Source: a virus
DNA length: 22,114 nt
Reading direction: 5' to 3' (one strand)
Virus record (IMG/VR): IMGVR_UViG_3300040960_001030
Location: 1-22,114 of that record
Shown: positions 1 to 8,190 of the stretch, piece after piece
Layout of the letters: each line of letters opens with the position of its first letter
Position numbering within the stretch: the first letter of the stretch is position 1
Program-made: the position numbers and the translations under genes
The notes under the pieces: generated by a model
Told to the model about the DNA's origin: nothing
The model's input: only the letters and a program-made list of their open reading frames with translations
Databases searched by the model: none

Positions 1-465
1 GCTGCAGACGACAACCTGTATAGCTTGACAAATGCTGGAAATTATGGTAAAATAGAGGCTATCATTAAGGATGACGGAGTGGAGCTTAAGCAAGAACAGC
101 TTCAGAATATCCGTAAGCGACAAGCCGCATCGCCAGCAAACAATAAGCCTAAGTACTATGCAGTCAACGGCGTCGATGCCAGTGGCGACATCCAAATACA
201 GCTATTCCCGAAACCTGATAACGTATACAGCTACACCGTATATGGATTCAAGCGTCAAGCAGAACTAAGCGCTAAGAATGATGTGTTGCTTGTACCCGGT
301 AAGCCCGTTGTGTACGCAGCGCTAGCTATGGCAGCACGCGAGCGTGGCGAAGTGGGCGGGCAAACGGCAGCAGAGTTGTTTGCGCTAGCCGGTACGTACC
401 TTAGCGACGCTATCGCATGGGACTCTGCTCTTAACGACTACGATAACGTCTGGATGACTGTGTAA
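1..465 (+). CDS. Tail adaptor (head-tail connector / tail-tube A-like) protein, 5' end missing
   Basis: The reading frame is open from base 1, so the N-terminus lies outside the window; a TTG at 25 is not needed as a start. The visible C-terminal ~154 residues contain a beta-rich segment (DIQIQLFPKPDN) followed by YTVYGFKRQAELS and a helical stretch with AALAMAARERGE. This order (hydrophobic-P-x-P, an 'l-x-Y' strand, a D-x-x-x-LP turn, then a helix with A-x-x-x-A-x-x-R) is typical of podovirus adaptor/tail-tubular-A proteins that sit between portal and tail nozzle. Its stop overlaps the next ATG by one base (TAATG), so the two are translationally coupled, and the next gene is a tail protein. 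Family assignment is by pattern and context, not by alignment. Confidence 0.72.
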   Translation, partial: AADDNLYSLTNAGNYGKIEAIIKDDGVELKQEQLQNIRKRQAASPANNKPKYYAVNGVDASGDIQIQLFPKPDNVYSYTVYGFKRQAELSAKNDVLLVPGKPVVYAALAMAARERGEVGGQTAAELFALAGTYLSDAIAWDSALNDYDNVWMTV

Positions 466-2177
466 TGGCGCAGCAACAACAGAACATTACGGTTAGCGCT
501 CCGGGGTTTCAAGGGCTGAATACGGAAGACTCTCCGCTTCAGCAAGACCCCGGCTTTGCGGTTGTGGCCGACAATGCTGTTGTGGATAAGTTTGGTCGTA
601 TTGGCTCGCGTAAGCCCTGGACGGAGTTTACCACTGCGGTTAACGTAACGTATAGCGCAGCGGTTGGCGTGGCGGACACGCAGATTAAGACGCACCGCCT
701 AGGCAACGGCGACATCAATGGCGTTACGTACGTGCTGGCTACGGTTGGTGTGTATCAGTATAACGCCTCCGGCTCTTTGCTGCAAGACGACTACTTTATC
801 TGCAAGCTTACCACCAGCTCTGGTCCTGTATACGAGCTGGACGAGATTAGCTATCCGACGCTGATTAACGACAGCGCTTTGGCTGACGCTAAGATTGTTA
901 GCTTTAACGACAAGCTGTACATTTTTAGTGCAGGCAATGAGTGCCTTGAGTATGACGGCAGCACGATTGTTAAGCTGTTCACAGGCACTAACGACGTAGA
1001 CTACATTAAGCCACAGGACGACAGCGGTACCATTGCGGCAAACATTAACGGTGACGTAGCCGCAGCCGCTTACGGGCGTTTGTGGGTTAGTGGCGTTAAC
1101 GGCGACTACCAAACGATTTACTACAGCGACCTGCTCATTGCCACGCAGTGGTACGATGGGCGCGCTGTGCCTGCCGATGCGCAAAACACTGGCGGTATTC
1201 TTAACATTAACGAATACTGGCCCCGTGGCACTGACCGTATTGTAGGCATTGTAGCTCATAACAACGCCCTGTTCATCATGGGGCGTCAGTCTATCTTGGT
1301 GTACAACAACGCTGCTAGCGGCGATCCTGCGGGCACTGAAGGCATTGTGCTGGCTGATACCATTAGCGGTATTGGCTGTGTAAACCGTGACGCCATTGCT
1401 AACATTGGCTCTGACGTATTGTTTGTAGACGACTCTGGTGTGCGTTCTATTGGCCGCACCATCCAAGAAAAGTCTGCGCCGCTTAACGACCTAACCTCTA
1501 ACGTACGCCGTGACATCACGGACATCATTGCGCTTACGGCAGACAAGACCACTATTTCGCTATCGTACTGGCCTGATGAAAACCTAACGGTTGTTAACTT
1601 TAGTAACGACTTGCAAGCCTTTGCGATTGAAATGCGAGCGCCTAGCGTAACGGGTGGCAACAAGGTGACGCGCTGGACCAACACGGTCTGGGAGCGCGCC
1701 ATGTACTACGAGATTGACGGCGAAGCCCGCGTGTTGCTAGCAAGCAGCGCAAGCGGCTACGGCTGTCTGCTATACGAAGACGGCTTGAACTACAACAACC
1801 AGCCGTTTGAGTTTAAGTATGAGTCTAATTCGTTTACGTTTGGTCAGCCCGCTAACTTTAAGTTTATTAAACAGATTGACTTTACCGTTGTGTCTACGCT
1901 AACGGACGCTCAAGCGTACGCAGGGTGGGGCTATAGCGGGCGCCTTGACTACACTAAAGCGCTAACGATTACGGCTCAGGCCCCAGCGCTATACAACGTA
2001 GCGTACTTTAACCAAGACGACGAATACGGCCCCGGCCTTACGACTATTCGCCGCTATCGTGTAAACGCTAAAGGGAGCGGTGAGTCTGTGATTATTGGAT
2101 TCCGTACTGAAGTAAACGGCAATACGTGTAGCCTTCAAGAGATTAACGTACAGACCCTTATTGGGAGGATTATCTAA
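465..2177 (+). CDS. Tail nozzle / tail tubular B-like structural protein
   Basis: 570 residues. The N-terminus has the recurrent phage tail signature G-F-x-G-L-N-T-E-D-S-P near residues 14-24, followed by a DNA-V-V region ending in GRIGSRKPW, as seen in tail tubular B-like and nozzle proteins whose N-terminal arm contacts the adaptor. The body is almost entirely short beta strands with Asp/Asn-Gly turns and aromatic residues, compatible with a beta-propeller barrel, and there is no transmembrane segment or signal peptide. It likely forms the distal tube through which DNA leaves. The start is ATG 465, one base inside the stop of the adaptor gene; the SD is weak, so coupling probably supplies initiation. 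Structural role is confident; the exact position in the tail is inferred. Confidence 0.72.
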   Translation: MAQQQQNITVSAPGFQGLNTEDSPLQQDPGFAVVADNAVVDKFGRIGSRKPWTEFTTAVNVTYSAAVGVADTQIKTHRLGNGDINGVTYVLATVGVYQYNASGSLLQDDYFICKLTTSSGPVYELDEISYPTLINDSALADAKIVSFNDKLYIFSAGNECLEYDGSTIVKLFTGTNDVDYIKPQDDSGTIAANINGDVAAAAYGRLWVSGVNGDYQTIYYSDLLIATQWYDGRAVPADAQNTGGILNINEYWPRGTDRIVGIVAHNNALFIMGRQSILVYNNAASGDPAGTEGIVLADTISGIGCVNRDAIANIGSDVLFVDDSGVRSIGRTIQEKSAPLNDLTSNVRRDITDIIALTADKTTISLSYWPDENLTVVNFSNDLQAFAIEMRAPSVTGGNKVTRWTNTVWERAMYYEIDGEARVLLASSASGYGCLLYEDGLNYNNQPFEFKYESNSFTFGQPANFKFIKQIDFTVVSTLTDAQAYAGWGYSGRLDYTKALTITAQAPALYNVAYFNQDDEYGPGLTTIRRYRVNAKGSGESVIIGFRTEVNGNTCSLQEINVQTLIGRII

Positions 2178-3029
2178 ATGAGCCTTTTTGATTTGCTGGC
2201 AGGTGCCGGTAGCGCTGCTGCTGGCTACCAAATGGCTGAAGATATTCGGCAGACTGGCCGTACTGGCGCACAACAGATGCAGCAGCTTGGTCAACAGCTA
2301 CAAGACCAATCAGCTTTCCGTGGCTATGGCGTACAGACGGGTCTAGGACGCTCTACGGTGGCTCCTACGGGCAGTTTAGACGTAGGCGTAGGTCCCCAAG
2401 CGGGTTTGATGCAAGGCGGTCAGCAGCTCTATGGGGGCGCTCAGGCGGCCCTAGGGCAAGTAATGCAACCTCCTGCGGCACGTGAGCAAGCTATCTTTGA
2501 ACGCGCTATGGCTATGCAAGAGCCGGGACTGCAGCGCGCACAGGCCGCACAGCAAGCCCGTGAGTTTGCTATGGGCCGTGGTGGACTACGCGGCGCACAG
2601 TTTGGTGGCACCGCTGAAGATGCCGCTATGGCCCGCGCACGCGCTGAAGCGTCTAACGCAGCGGCCTTCCAGGCTATGCAGCAGGCGCAGCAAGAAGCAC
2701 AGACGCAGACGCAAGCAGCTAACGTTGCTGGTCAGCTTGGCCTGCAGGGCTACACGACAGCCTTCACGCCCATTCAGCAACAGCTCAATGCGCTGCAGGT
2801 GGCGCAGCAGGCAGCCAACATGGCACAAACCGGCCAGCTTACCGGCACCGGCTACGGCGCACAGCTTGGCCTTGGCGGTATTCAAGCACGCATCAATGCC
2901 GAGAAGGCAGCGAGCGAGCTGTTCGGCAACTTGTTTGGTTCGGGCATGGCGGCTCTTAGCGCTGCCGGCGCCGGCACGGCTCCCGGTACTAGCATTTGGG
3001 ATGAGCTTAAGGGCCTTCTGGGAATCTAA
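2178..3029 (+). CDS. Probable ejection (internal virion) protein, Gln/Ala/Gly-rich
   Basis: 283 residues. ATG 2178 directly follows the upstream TAA, with GGGAGG nine bases before it. The N-terminus is a small hydrophobic, glycine-rich segment (LLAGAGSAAAGYQM), then long Gln/Ala-rich stretches predicted to be helical with recurring QQ-x-x and AQ-A pairs, and a Gly-rich C-terminus (FGSGMAALSAAGAG). Size, low-complexity helical composition and the place as first of three such genes after the tail gene fit the smallest of the three T7-like ejection proteins (gp14 type), which inserts in the outer membrane. There is no sequence motif that proves this; position and composition carry the call. An overlapping + frame over 2482-3165 is a shadow. 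Confidence 0.65.
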   Translation: MSLFDLLAGAGSAAAGYQMAEDIRQTGRTGAQQMQQLGQQLQDQSAFRGYGVQTGLGRSTVAPTGSLDVGVGPQAGLMQGGQQLYGGAQAALGQVMQPPAAREQAIFERAMAMQEPGLQRAQAAQQAREFAMGRGGLRGAQFGGTAEDAAMARARAEASNAAAFQAMQQAQQEAQTQTQAANVAGQLGLQGYTTAFTPIQQQLNALQVAQQAANMAQTGQLTGTGYGAQLGLGGIQARINAEKAASELFGNLFGSGMAALSAAGAGTAPGTSIWDELKGLLGI

Positions 3030-3040
3030 GGAGCGGCATC

Positions 3041-4231
3041 ATGGCAGGACAAGACGTAAGCGCCAACCTTGGCGGAATGTTGTCGCAGATTGGAGGCGCT
3101 ATTGGCGGCATGGGCGGGGCCGGTGCTGGGCTTATGCGGCCTATTATGACTGCGTTTCGCCCTAATGTTGATGTGTCTGACCCTATGTCTTTGCAACGAC
3201 AAGCTGATTTTTTTGGACGCGTTGGTGACACTGCTCAGCAAAAAGCGTTTGCAAACCGCGCTATTGTAGTAGATAAAGAGCAAAAAGCACAACGCGCTCA
3301 ACAAGGGCAAGCCGCTATTGTTAAGATTCAAGAAGCAATGAAGGCTACTATGAACGATCCTTCTATGCCTGAAGAAGTAAAGCAACAGCGCATGGCTACG
3401 TTACAAAATGCAGCTAACCAAGCAGCCACTAAGTTTGGCCTTGACCCTACGCAAACGATGGACATGGGCAAAGAAGTGCAGTCTGGTTTTTATGCCCGCG
3501 AAACGCAAGTTGAAAATCTTGAAACTATTCGTCGCTCTAATCAGCGTCAAGCAGGCGTTATGGCCTTAGAGGCTGCTGCAAATAACCCGGAGCGTTTTGA
3601 CGAAGTGCGTAATCAACTAGAAGCGCAAGGGTTTGGTGATGTTGTTCGTGCGTACGACTTGGGCCAAGAAGAATATAAAGCTAAGATGGCGGAGTATGGC
3701 GGTAAGATTCAAGACAATGGGCAGTGGACGGAAGAAGAAACGGCACTGGCTAAAGAGCTTGGTGTGTCTGATCGTGAACTTGCTACTTGGAAGTCTAATG
3801 CCCCGCGTGGCCGTATTGCTTTGCGCCAGCGTGCGCAGTCTGAAGCCGCTAAGGTACGCACGGAACAACGCGAGAAGACGCTTGCTGATGGCGTAGTGAA
3901 AGACCTAGTGCCTGGAGTGCTGCGGCAACTTAAGCGTGAGGGGTCTGAGTGGTTTGACATCTTTGACAAAGACGTTGAAGACTTGGCTGATGACATCCTT
4001 AGCGACGAAGAAGCGCTTGGCGACATCACTGCTCTGGTGCGCGCATCTGGCGTAAAGAACCCCGCAGAAGTTAAAGAGATTATCCTTGGCGAGTTGCGCA
4101 AGAAAGACCAGTCTATTTGGCAGAGTTGGGGCTGGGCAAAGAACGCTGTTGATTCTTACAATGAAGGACGCGGCGTTAAGTCTGTAAACGTAGGCGATAA
4201 GACGGTAACCATCGAAGAAATTACGGAGTAA
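3041..4231 (+). CDS. Probable ejection (internal virion) protein, middle member
   Basis: 396 residues starting at ATG 3041 with AAGGAG seven bases upstream. A Gly/Met-rich hydrophobic N-terminus (residues ~10-30, GGMLSQIGGAIGGMGG) is followed by a long, charged, alpha-helical body with many Gln, Glu and Lys residues and no recognisable catalytic motif. The C-terminus ends in a short beta-like segment (VNVGDKTVTIEEI). As the second of three large helical proteins between the tail gene and the converging terminator it is the likely gp15-type ejection component, forming part of the channel crossing the periplasm. The first third is AT-richer than the preceding gene (hand count 26/60 GC at 3241-3300 against 39/60 at 2641-2700). 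Confidence 0.65.
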   Translation: MAGQDVSANLGGMLSQIGGAIGGMGGAGAGLMRPIMTAFRPNVDVSDPMSLQRQADFFGRVGDTAQQKAFANRAIVVDKEQKAQRAQQGQAAIVKIQEAMKATMNDPSMPEEVKQQRMATLQNAANQAATKFGLDPTQTMDMGKEVQSGFYARETQVENLETIRRSNQRQAGVMALEAAANNPERFDEVRNQLEAQGFGDVVRAYDLGQEEYKAKMAEYGGKIQDNGQWTEEETALAKELGVSDRELATWKSNAPRGRIALRQRAQSEAAKVRTEQREKTLADGVVKDLVPGVLRQLKREGSEWFDIFDKDVEDLADDILSDEEALGDITALVRASGVKNPAEVKEIILGELRKKDQSIWQSWGWAKNAVDSYNEGRGVKSVNVGDKTVTIEEITE

Positions 4232-4233
4232 CA

Positions 4234-6972
4234 ATGCCTACATACAAGATTACCGCTGACGGTAGGACGTATAAGGTTACTGCGCCGGACCAAGAGAGTG
4301 CCCTAGCGGCGCTCAATATGCAAGAGCAAGACCTTACGACTACCGCTGAGGACATCCAAGGCGCAGGCACTAAGATTCTTGACGGCCTGCTTCTTGGCTT
4401 TGGCGACGAAGCGGCTGCTGCTATGCGTGCTGGTATTGATGTAGGCGTGGCTGGTTTGTTTGGTGAGGAGGCGTCGCTGTATGGCGGGGACTTCTCGCGT
4501 GCCTATGAAAACATTGTGGCCCAACAGCGTGACGTTGAGAAGCGTTTTGAGCAGCAGAATCCTAAGCTTGCTCTTGGGCTTGAAGTTGCGGCTGGTCTGC
4601 CTACTGGTATGGCTACCGGTAAGGCGGCCCTCATGGGCGCTAGCAAGGCCGCAGCGGCAGCAGGCAAGGCAGGCACTACCCGTGCCTCTAACGCCCTTGC
4701 AGGGGCCGCTGTGGGCGCCGTAGAGGGCGGTACGTACGCACTCAACGAAAAGGAAGGAGACATCGGCCAGCGCATTGACGCAATGACCATGCAGGATGCG
4801 TTGATTGCTGGCCTGGGCGGGGCCGCTGGGGCTGTTGGTGGGTCGCTAGTGCGCGGTACGTCACCGGAAAGCCGTACTATTGGTGAGCTGTCTAGCGGTG
4901 TAGTGAATCGCTTAAACACTGCGGCTAAGTCCACGGCTATTAAGACCAAAGAAGTAGCAGATGATATTGGTGAGGTGGCCTTTAAAGCTACTGAAGCTGT
5001 ATCACCTTCTCTTGCAAAAGCGGGACGCGACACTATACACCAGCTTAGCGATGTTACTGGCGAAATGATGACGTCTTTACGTCCAGCATTTGATGAAGTT
5101 AAAGACAAGTTTGATCGTTTGTTTAAGCCTACTAAAGACTATGCTTCAGACAAAGTAAGCGCTCAATACGGCGCACGTATCCACAGGGGTTCAATTAACG
5201 GACAGCGTGTTATTAACAAAGTAGACGATCTGTTTACGCGAAACAAAATGTTTGAGTTGCGCGATGTTGTTGAAGGCAACAATCAGCTCAAAGCTGCAAT
5301 GGCCGACTACGCAAACCCTAATCTTGCACCTAAGCAGCGTGCTGTTGCTTTGCGCACTGTAAAGCGAGAGCTTAACGATAACAATTTGTTTAACAGCTAT
5401 CGTCGCTTTATCAAAGAGCAAGAAGCTCTGCTTAACGACATTGCTCAAGGTACTCAAAGCGTCAAGCGTACTCGTGGCTATATGTCCATTGCTGCTGATT
5501 CTGATAGCAAACGAGATTTGGCTACGCGCTCTCTTGAAGCAGAGCGTAAAGCAAGCGAACAGGCTGCGCGTTTGTCTACCGCTGACGTGAGCGCCAAGGA
5601 AAAGATGAAGGTAGCGCGCTTGAACGCTGACGGCACTGGGCTATCCAAGGCGGGCATGGAAGCCCCGGTAATGAACCCAATTGACTCTCACCATTATTGG
5701 ATGCGCTCTCACGCCCAGCTAAACGAAATGAACAAGGTGCTTGGGCTGCGTGGCGCACGCACTGAAGAAGAGCTGGCTGAGGTAGCACGCGGCGGCTTCT
5801 TTGGTAATCAGCTCCGTGCAAAGCTCAAGTCTGCTGGCTATAGCGACGAAGCTGTAGGCAACGCTGTTGAGATTTACAATCAAGTGGTGTGGGGCAGCCA
5901 GCGCGGTATGGCTAAAGAGCTGCAGGCGCTGCGTAACGTAGGCTATGCGTCCGCTATTGGTAACCCCTACGGTGCAGCGCTGCAGTTCCATGATTTGTTT
6001 AACAGTGCCTGGGCGAACGGACGCCGCGAAACTTTTGAGGCTCTGGCACGTAAGAACGGTTTTGACATCAGCGTTGAAGATGTGGGTATTGCGCAGCAGG
6101 TTCACAGCGAGATTGTGAATGGTGCTAAGAAAGCTGACGGCTCCTTTACTGAAACCGCTTTGGCAGACTGGGCAGCATCTCGTTCTCAAAAGCTTGTAGA
6201 CTTTGCTATGCGTGCCTCTGGCTTTAGAGCTATGGACGGCTGGACGAAAGGTAAGATTATGTCTGCTGCTTTGGGCAAGGAGTTCAAGCAGCTATCATCT
6301 AGCCCCGCGCAGTGGCGCAGTAAGTGGCGCAATACGTTTGACACAGCGGAGCTTAACGAGCTTGAAGCAGCGCTTAAGAACAAGGACACCAGCAACGAGT
6401 TGGTTAAGCAGCTTGCTGCTCTAAACCTAGCTGACTTGCAGCCTATTAGCGCCGCCAGCAGCTCGCTAACCCAGCTTAGTGTTCCTAACGCACGCATCCT
6501 GTACATGCTGAAGGGCTTCGCCATGACGCAGCTACAGCTTATTCGTAAGCGTGTTGGTGGGGAGCTGAAGCGGGGTAACAAGAAGGAAGCAGTTAAGGAC
6601 ATGCTGGCTTATTTCTTGATCTCTGGCGGCGGCTACGGCGTTGTGAACGAAACGCGTCAGCTTGCCAAGCTAGAGTCCCCTGACTATGGCAACGTGCCGG
6701 CTCTTGCGTTCTATCAAATGATGTCTATCCCGACGCTTGGTGCATTTGGTGGTAATCAGTACGCTGCGCACTTGTTCCAGCAAAATCCAGTGGAGCAGAT
6801 CACGTCTAACTTTGTGCCCGTTGTGCCTGTCGCAGAAGGTGTTGGTAAAGACTTGTCTAATTTGTTTACCAAAGGTGAAATCATTCCAGACAAAACGCTT
6901 GGCGCCATGCCTCTGATTGGTCCGTTCTATCGCGGTATATCTGAGAAGTTGGACAGCGAAAGCGAAGAGTAA
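4234..6972 (+). CDS. Large ejection (internal virion) protein
   Basis: 912 residues, the last rightward gene. ATG 4234 follows the previous stop by two bases, with GGAG five bases upstream. The N-terminus has the short 'Y-K-I-T-A-D-G-R-T-Y-K-V-T-A-P-D' strand pair common at the start of large podovirus ejection proteins. Next come a Gly/Ala hydrophobic zone (about residues 45-75 and 115-210, e.g. GLGGAAGAVGGSLV), a long charged helical region, and a C-terminal block with PLIGPFYRGISEKL. I see no lysozyme or transglycosylase motif, so a peptidoglycan-cutting activity as in T7 gp16 cannot be claimed. It probably enters the host with the DNA and lines the inner-membrane part of the channel. Base composition drops sharply in about 4960-5560, suggesting a mosaic middle. 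Confidence 0.75.
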   Translation: MPTYKITADGRTYKVTAPDQESALAALNMQEQDLTTTAEDIQGAGTKILDGLLLGFGDEAAAAMRAGIDVGVAGLFGEEASLYGGDFSRAYENIVAQQRDVEKRFEQQNPKLALGLEVAAGLPTGMATGKAALMGASKAAAAAGKAGTTRASNALAGAAVGAVEGGTYALNEKEGDIGQRIDAMTMQDALIAGLGGAAGAVGGSLVRGTSPESRTIGELSSGVVNRLNTAAKSTAIKTKEVADDIGEVAFKATEAVSPSLAKAGRDTIHQLSDVTGEMMTSLRPAFDEVKDKFDRLFKPTKDYASDKVSAQYGARIHRGSINGQRVINKVDDLFTRNKMFELRDVVEGNNQLKAAMADYANPNLAPKQRAVALRTVKRELNDNNLFNSYRRFIKEQEALLNDIAQGTQSVKRTRGYMSIAADSDSKRDLATRSLEAERKASEQAARLSTADVSAKEKMKVARLNADGTGLSKAGMEAPVMNPIDSHHYWMRSHAQLNEMNKVLGLRGARTEEELAEVARGGFFGNQLRAKLKSAGYSDEAVGNAVEIYNQVVWGSQRGMAKELQALRNVGYASAIGNPYGAALQFHDLFNSAWANGRRETFEALARKNGFDISVEDVGIAQQVHSEIVNGAKKADGSFTETALADWAASRSQKLVDFAMRASGFRAMDGWTKGKIMSAALGKEFKQLSSSPAQWRSKWRNTFDTAELNELEAALKNKDTSNELVKQLAALNLADLQPISAASSSLTQLSVPNARILYMLKGFAMTQLQLIRKRVGGELKRGNKKEAVKDMLAYFLISGGGYGVVNETRQLAKLESPDYGNVPALAFYQMMSIPTLGAFGGNQYAAHLFQQNPVEQITSNFVPVVPVAEGVGKDLSNLFTKGEIIPDKTLGAMPLIGPFYRGISEKLDSESEE

Positions 6973-7016
6973 AGCAAGGCGCCCGCTACGGATAACGTGT
7001 AGCGGGCGCTACGCTT
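6972..7016. terminator. Bidirectional terminator between converging gene blocks
   Basis: A perfect 11-bp GC-rich stem (6979-6989 with 6999-7009, GCGCCCGCTAC / GTAGCGGGCGC) encloses a 9-base loop. Outside it AAGC (6972-6975) can pair with GCTT (7013-7016) across a three-base internal mismatch. It lies exactly in the 46-bp gap between the ends of the rightward ejection gene and the leftward MazG-like gene. No long U tract follows on either side; the leftward exit is somewhat T-rich (CTTGCTTT). Stem strength and position make termination of both transcripts likely. Confidence 0.8.
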
Positions 7017-7018
7017 CC

Positions 7019-7321
7019 CTACAAGTCCTCCTCCTTCACGAAGATGCCGTGGCGCATCTGCCCTTTGCGGTCCTTAATCTTATTGTAGCTGACCGTTAGC
7101 GCCTGCTTCAGCGTAAACCCGTTACGCGTTGCAATGTTAATCAACACCACCAAGCAGTCGCCTAGTTCATCCCGCAAGTCAAAGCCATCATGGACATCTT
7201 GGTCCAGCTCATGCACTTCCTCTAGCAGCTTGTGCATTTGTGCTGCGTCGCTGCTGCCTAGGATTAGGTTGCGGTCGTCATGCCATTCAGCTACACGCTG
7301 CTCTAGTTCTTCAAAGGTCAC
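7019..7321 (-). CDS. mazG: MazG-like nucleotide pyrophosphohydrolase
   Basis: 100 residues from GTG 7321. All-alpha NTP-PPase signature: E34-E35-x-x-E38 (LLEEVHEL) and, 14 residues later, E52-x-x-D55 (RDELGD), the Mg2+-binding EExxE...ExxD set of the MazG/dUTPase-like superfamily. It should hydrolyse (d)NTPs to (d)NMP and PPi, either cleaning nucleotide pools or, as proposed for marine phage MazG, altering alarmone levels; the substrate cannot be read from sequence. Start choice: GTG 7321 overlaps the upstream TGA as GTGA and has AAGGGAG eight bases before it. An ATG at 7342, seven codons earlier in frame, has no SD and lies inside the preceding gene. Last gene of the leftward transcript, ending beside the terminator. 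Confidence 0.88.
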   Translation of the reverse strand: MTFEELEQRVAEWHDDRNLILGSSDAAQMHKLLEEVHELDQDVHDGFDLRDELGDCLVVLINIATRNGFTLKQALTVSYNKIKDRKGQMRHGIFVKEEDL

Positions 7322-7536
7322 TTCGTCAACTCCCTTGCCCATACACGTTCATTGATGTGGCTATTGTAGCAGTGGTTTTTGTCGAACCAGAACAGGTCAT
7401 CCAGTGCCTCTTCGGCCCGCTCCCAGCCCTCACGGTGGCAGCGTCCTGATACGGACTCATACGGCAGCCCGTTCAGGAACACTACGTTAGCGAGGACAGA
7501 CAAGGCGTGGAAGACGCGGTGCAGATAGCTCTTCAT
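7318..7536 (-). CDS. Small conserved phage protein of unknown function
   Basis: 72 residues, ATG 7536 overlapping the upstream stop as ATGA and itself overlapping the MazG-like start by four bases, so it sits tightly inside the operon. Visible features are a helical start with LHALSVLANVVFLNGLPYESVSGR, a Trp/Glu-rich middle and a conserved-looking HCYNSHINER near the C-terminus. From memory, small phage proteins with 'ANVxxxGxPxETxSxR' and 'HCxxSxxxE' occur in many podo- and siphoviruses and have no assigned function; the His/Cys pair might bind metal but a full site is not seen. Real gene with high likelihood; function unknown. Confidence 0.75.
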   Translation of the reverse strand: MKSYLHRVFHALSVLANVVFLNGLPYESVSGRCHREGWERAEEALDDLFWFDKNHCYNSHINERVWARELTK

Positions 7537-7766
7537 GGCCCATACTTCCTTTCAATCAGCAGCTCCAAGTAGTGAATGGCTTTGAGCAAGTCTTCCTTGC
7601 CGCCCTTCTGTTCATGGCGTGTCACGTACTTAACCACGTTGCCTTCGATAAAGCCCAGCCCGTTCTGGTAGATAAAGTCGATGGGTTGAATAGCTAGGCG
7701 GTAGTGGTCGCCGCCTTCCTGGCGCTTACTAGCTTCAGTGGACGGGGCCGTCATAGCTTTCTTCAC
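7533..7766 (-). CDS. DUF3310 family protein (nucleotide-kinase-related)
   Basis: 77 residues. The DUF3310 signature covers residues ~18-72: GGDHYRLAIQPIDF, then EGNVVKYVTRHEQKGG and DLLKAIHYLELLI. The family is widespread in phages and overlaps the domain in T7 gp1.7, a nucleotide kinase, so a role in dNTP metabolism fits its neighbours MazG and RNR; catalysis by this short form is unproven. The start is GTG 7766: GGGAGG lies eight bases upstream, while the in-frame ATG at 7754 is 20 bases from that SD. It overlaps the end of the upstream gene by 32 bases and the next ATG as ATGA. Confidence 0.88.
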   Translation of the reverse strand: MKKAMTAPSTEASKRQEGGDHYRLAIQPIDFIYQNGLGFIEGNVVKYVTRHEQKGGKEDLLKAIHYLELLIERKYGP

Positions 7767-8016
7767 TCTCTATACCTCCCATAAGCAAGTTGAATTTACC
7801 CATATCAAGCAGCATGTTAACGGTGTCGGGGTGTTGGCCGTTAGAAGCTAGCACAAACTCCCTGCCTTCGATAAAGATAACGCAAGCGCTCTCCACCGCT
7901 ACGTCAGGGTTGTCGTCTTCAAAGGTGCCAAGCGCATCACGCAGTGACTGAAGCATATCGACAACTTTATGCCGCTCTTTGCCGTTCTTCTTGAAGTCTC
8001 CCTTAACTACTTTCAT
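7735..8016 (-). CDS. Hypothetical protein, 93 residues
   Basis: Not recognised. Translation from ATG 8016, which overlaps the upstream TGA as ATGA and has GGGAAG seven bases before it, gives 93 residues; an in-frame ATG at 8031 would add five residues but sits inside the upstream gene. The protein has a basic start (KVVKGDFKKNGKERHK), a helix (VVDMLQSLRDALG), a beta-looking core (ESACVIFIEGREFVLASNG) and a C-terminal helix (NMLLDMGKFNLLMGG). This small alpha/beta layout resembles other phage proteins of unknown role encoded beside DUF3310 genes. No catalytic motif or membrane segment is seen. Confidence 0.7.
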   Translation of the reverse strand: MKVVKGDFKKNGKERHKVVDMLQSLRDALGTFEDDNPDVAVESACVIFIEGREFVLASNGQHPDTVNMLLDMGKFNLLMGGIESEESYDGPVH

Positions 8017-8189
8017 GTCCAGTCTTCCCATAGCTCTATGTGATTATTGAAGCGCTCCCGGTTATCCAAGATGTGTCCCCGTAGCAGGTCCACTAGCTCC
8101 TCCGTCGTTACGTTGCAAAGCTCAATGATCTCCCAAGCGTCGCAGTGTTCCAAGATACGCTCAAAGAACGGGTCGTCTTGCAGCGGCAT
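8013..8189 (-). CDS. Small acidic helical protein, 58 residues
   Basis: Start ATG 8189 lies one base after the stop of the metallophosphoesterase gene, with GGAGGG six bases before it. A longer frame back to 8249 would run through the end of the metallophosphoesterase gene and is rejected. The product is acidic and helical, with ILEHCDAWEIIELCNVTTEELVDLLRGHILDN; the 'TTEELVDLLRxHIxxN' segment recalls short phage proteins of unknown function. Overlap with the next ATG (ATGA) shows operon membership. Confidence 0.75.
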   Translation of the reverse strand: MPLQDDPFFERILEHCDAWEIIELCNVTTEELVDLLRGHILDNRERFNNHIELWEDWT

Positions 8190-8190
8190 G

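Noticed and set aside
2482-3165. + strand frame of over 200 codons overlapping two ejection genes
   Set aside because: Arg/Ser-rich product typical of a shifted frame in GC-rich DNA; both genes it crosses have good SDs and sensible proteins.
7322-7342. ATG 7342 as MazG-like start
   Set aside because: No SD and a 25-base overlap; GTG 7321 has AAGGGAG at 8 bases and a GTGA overlap.
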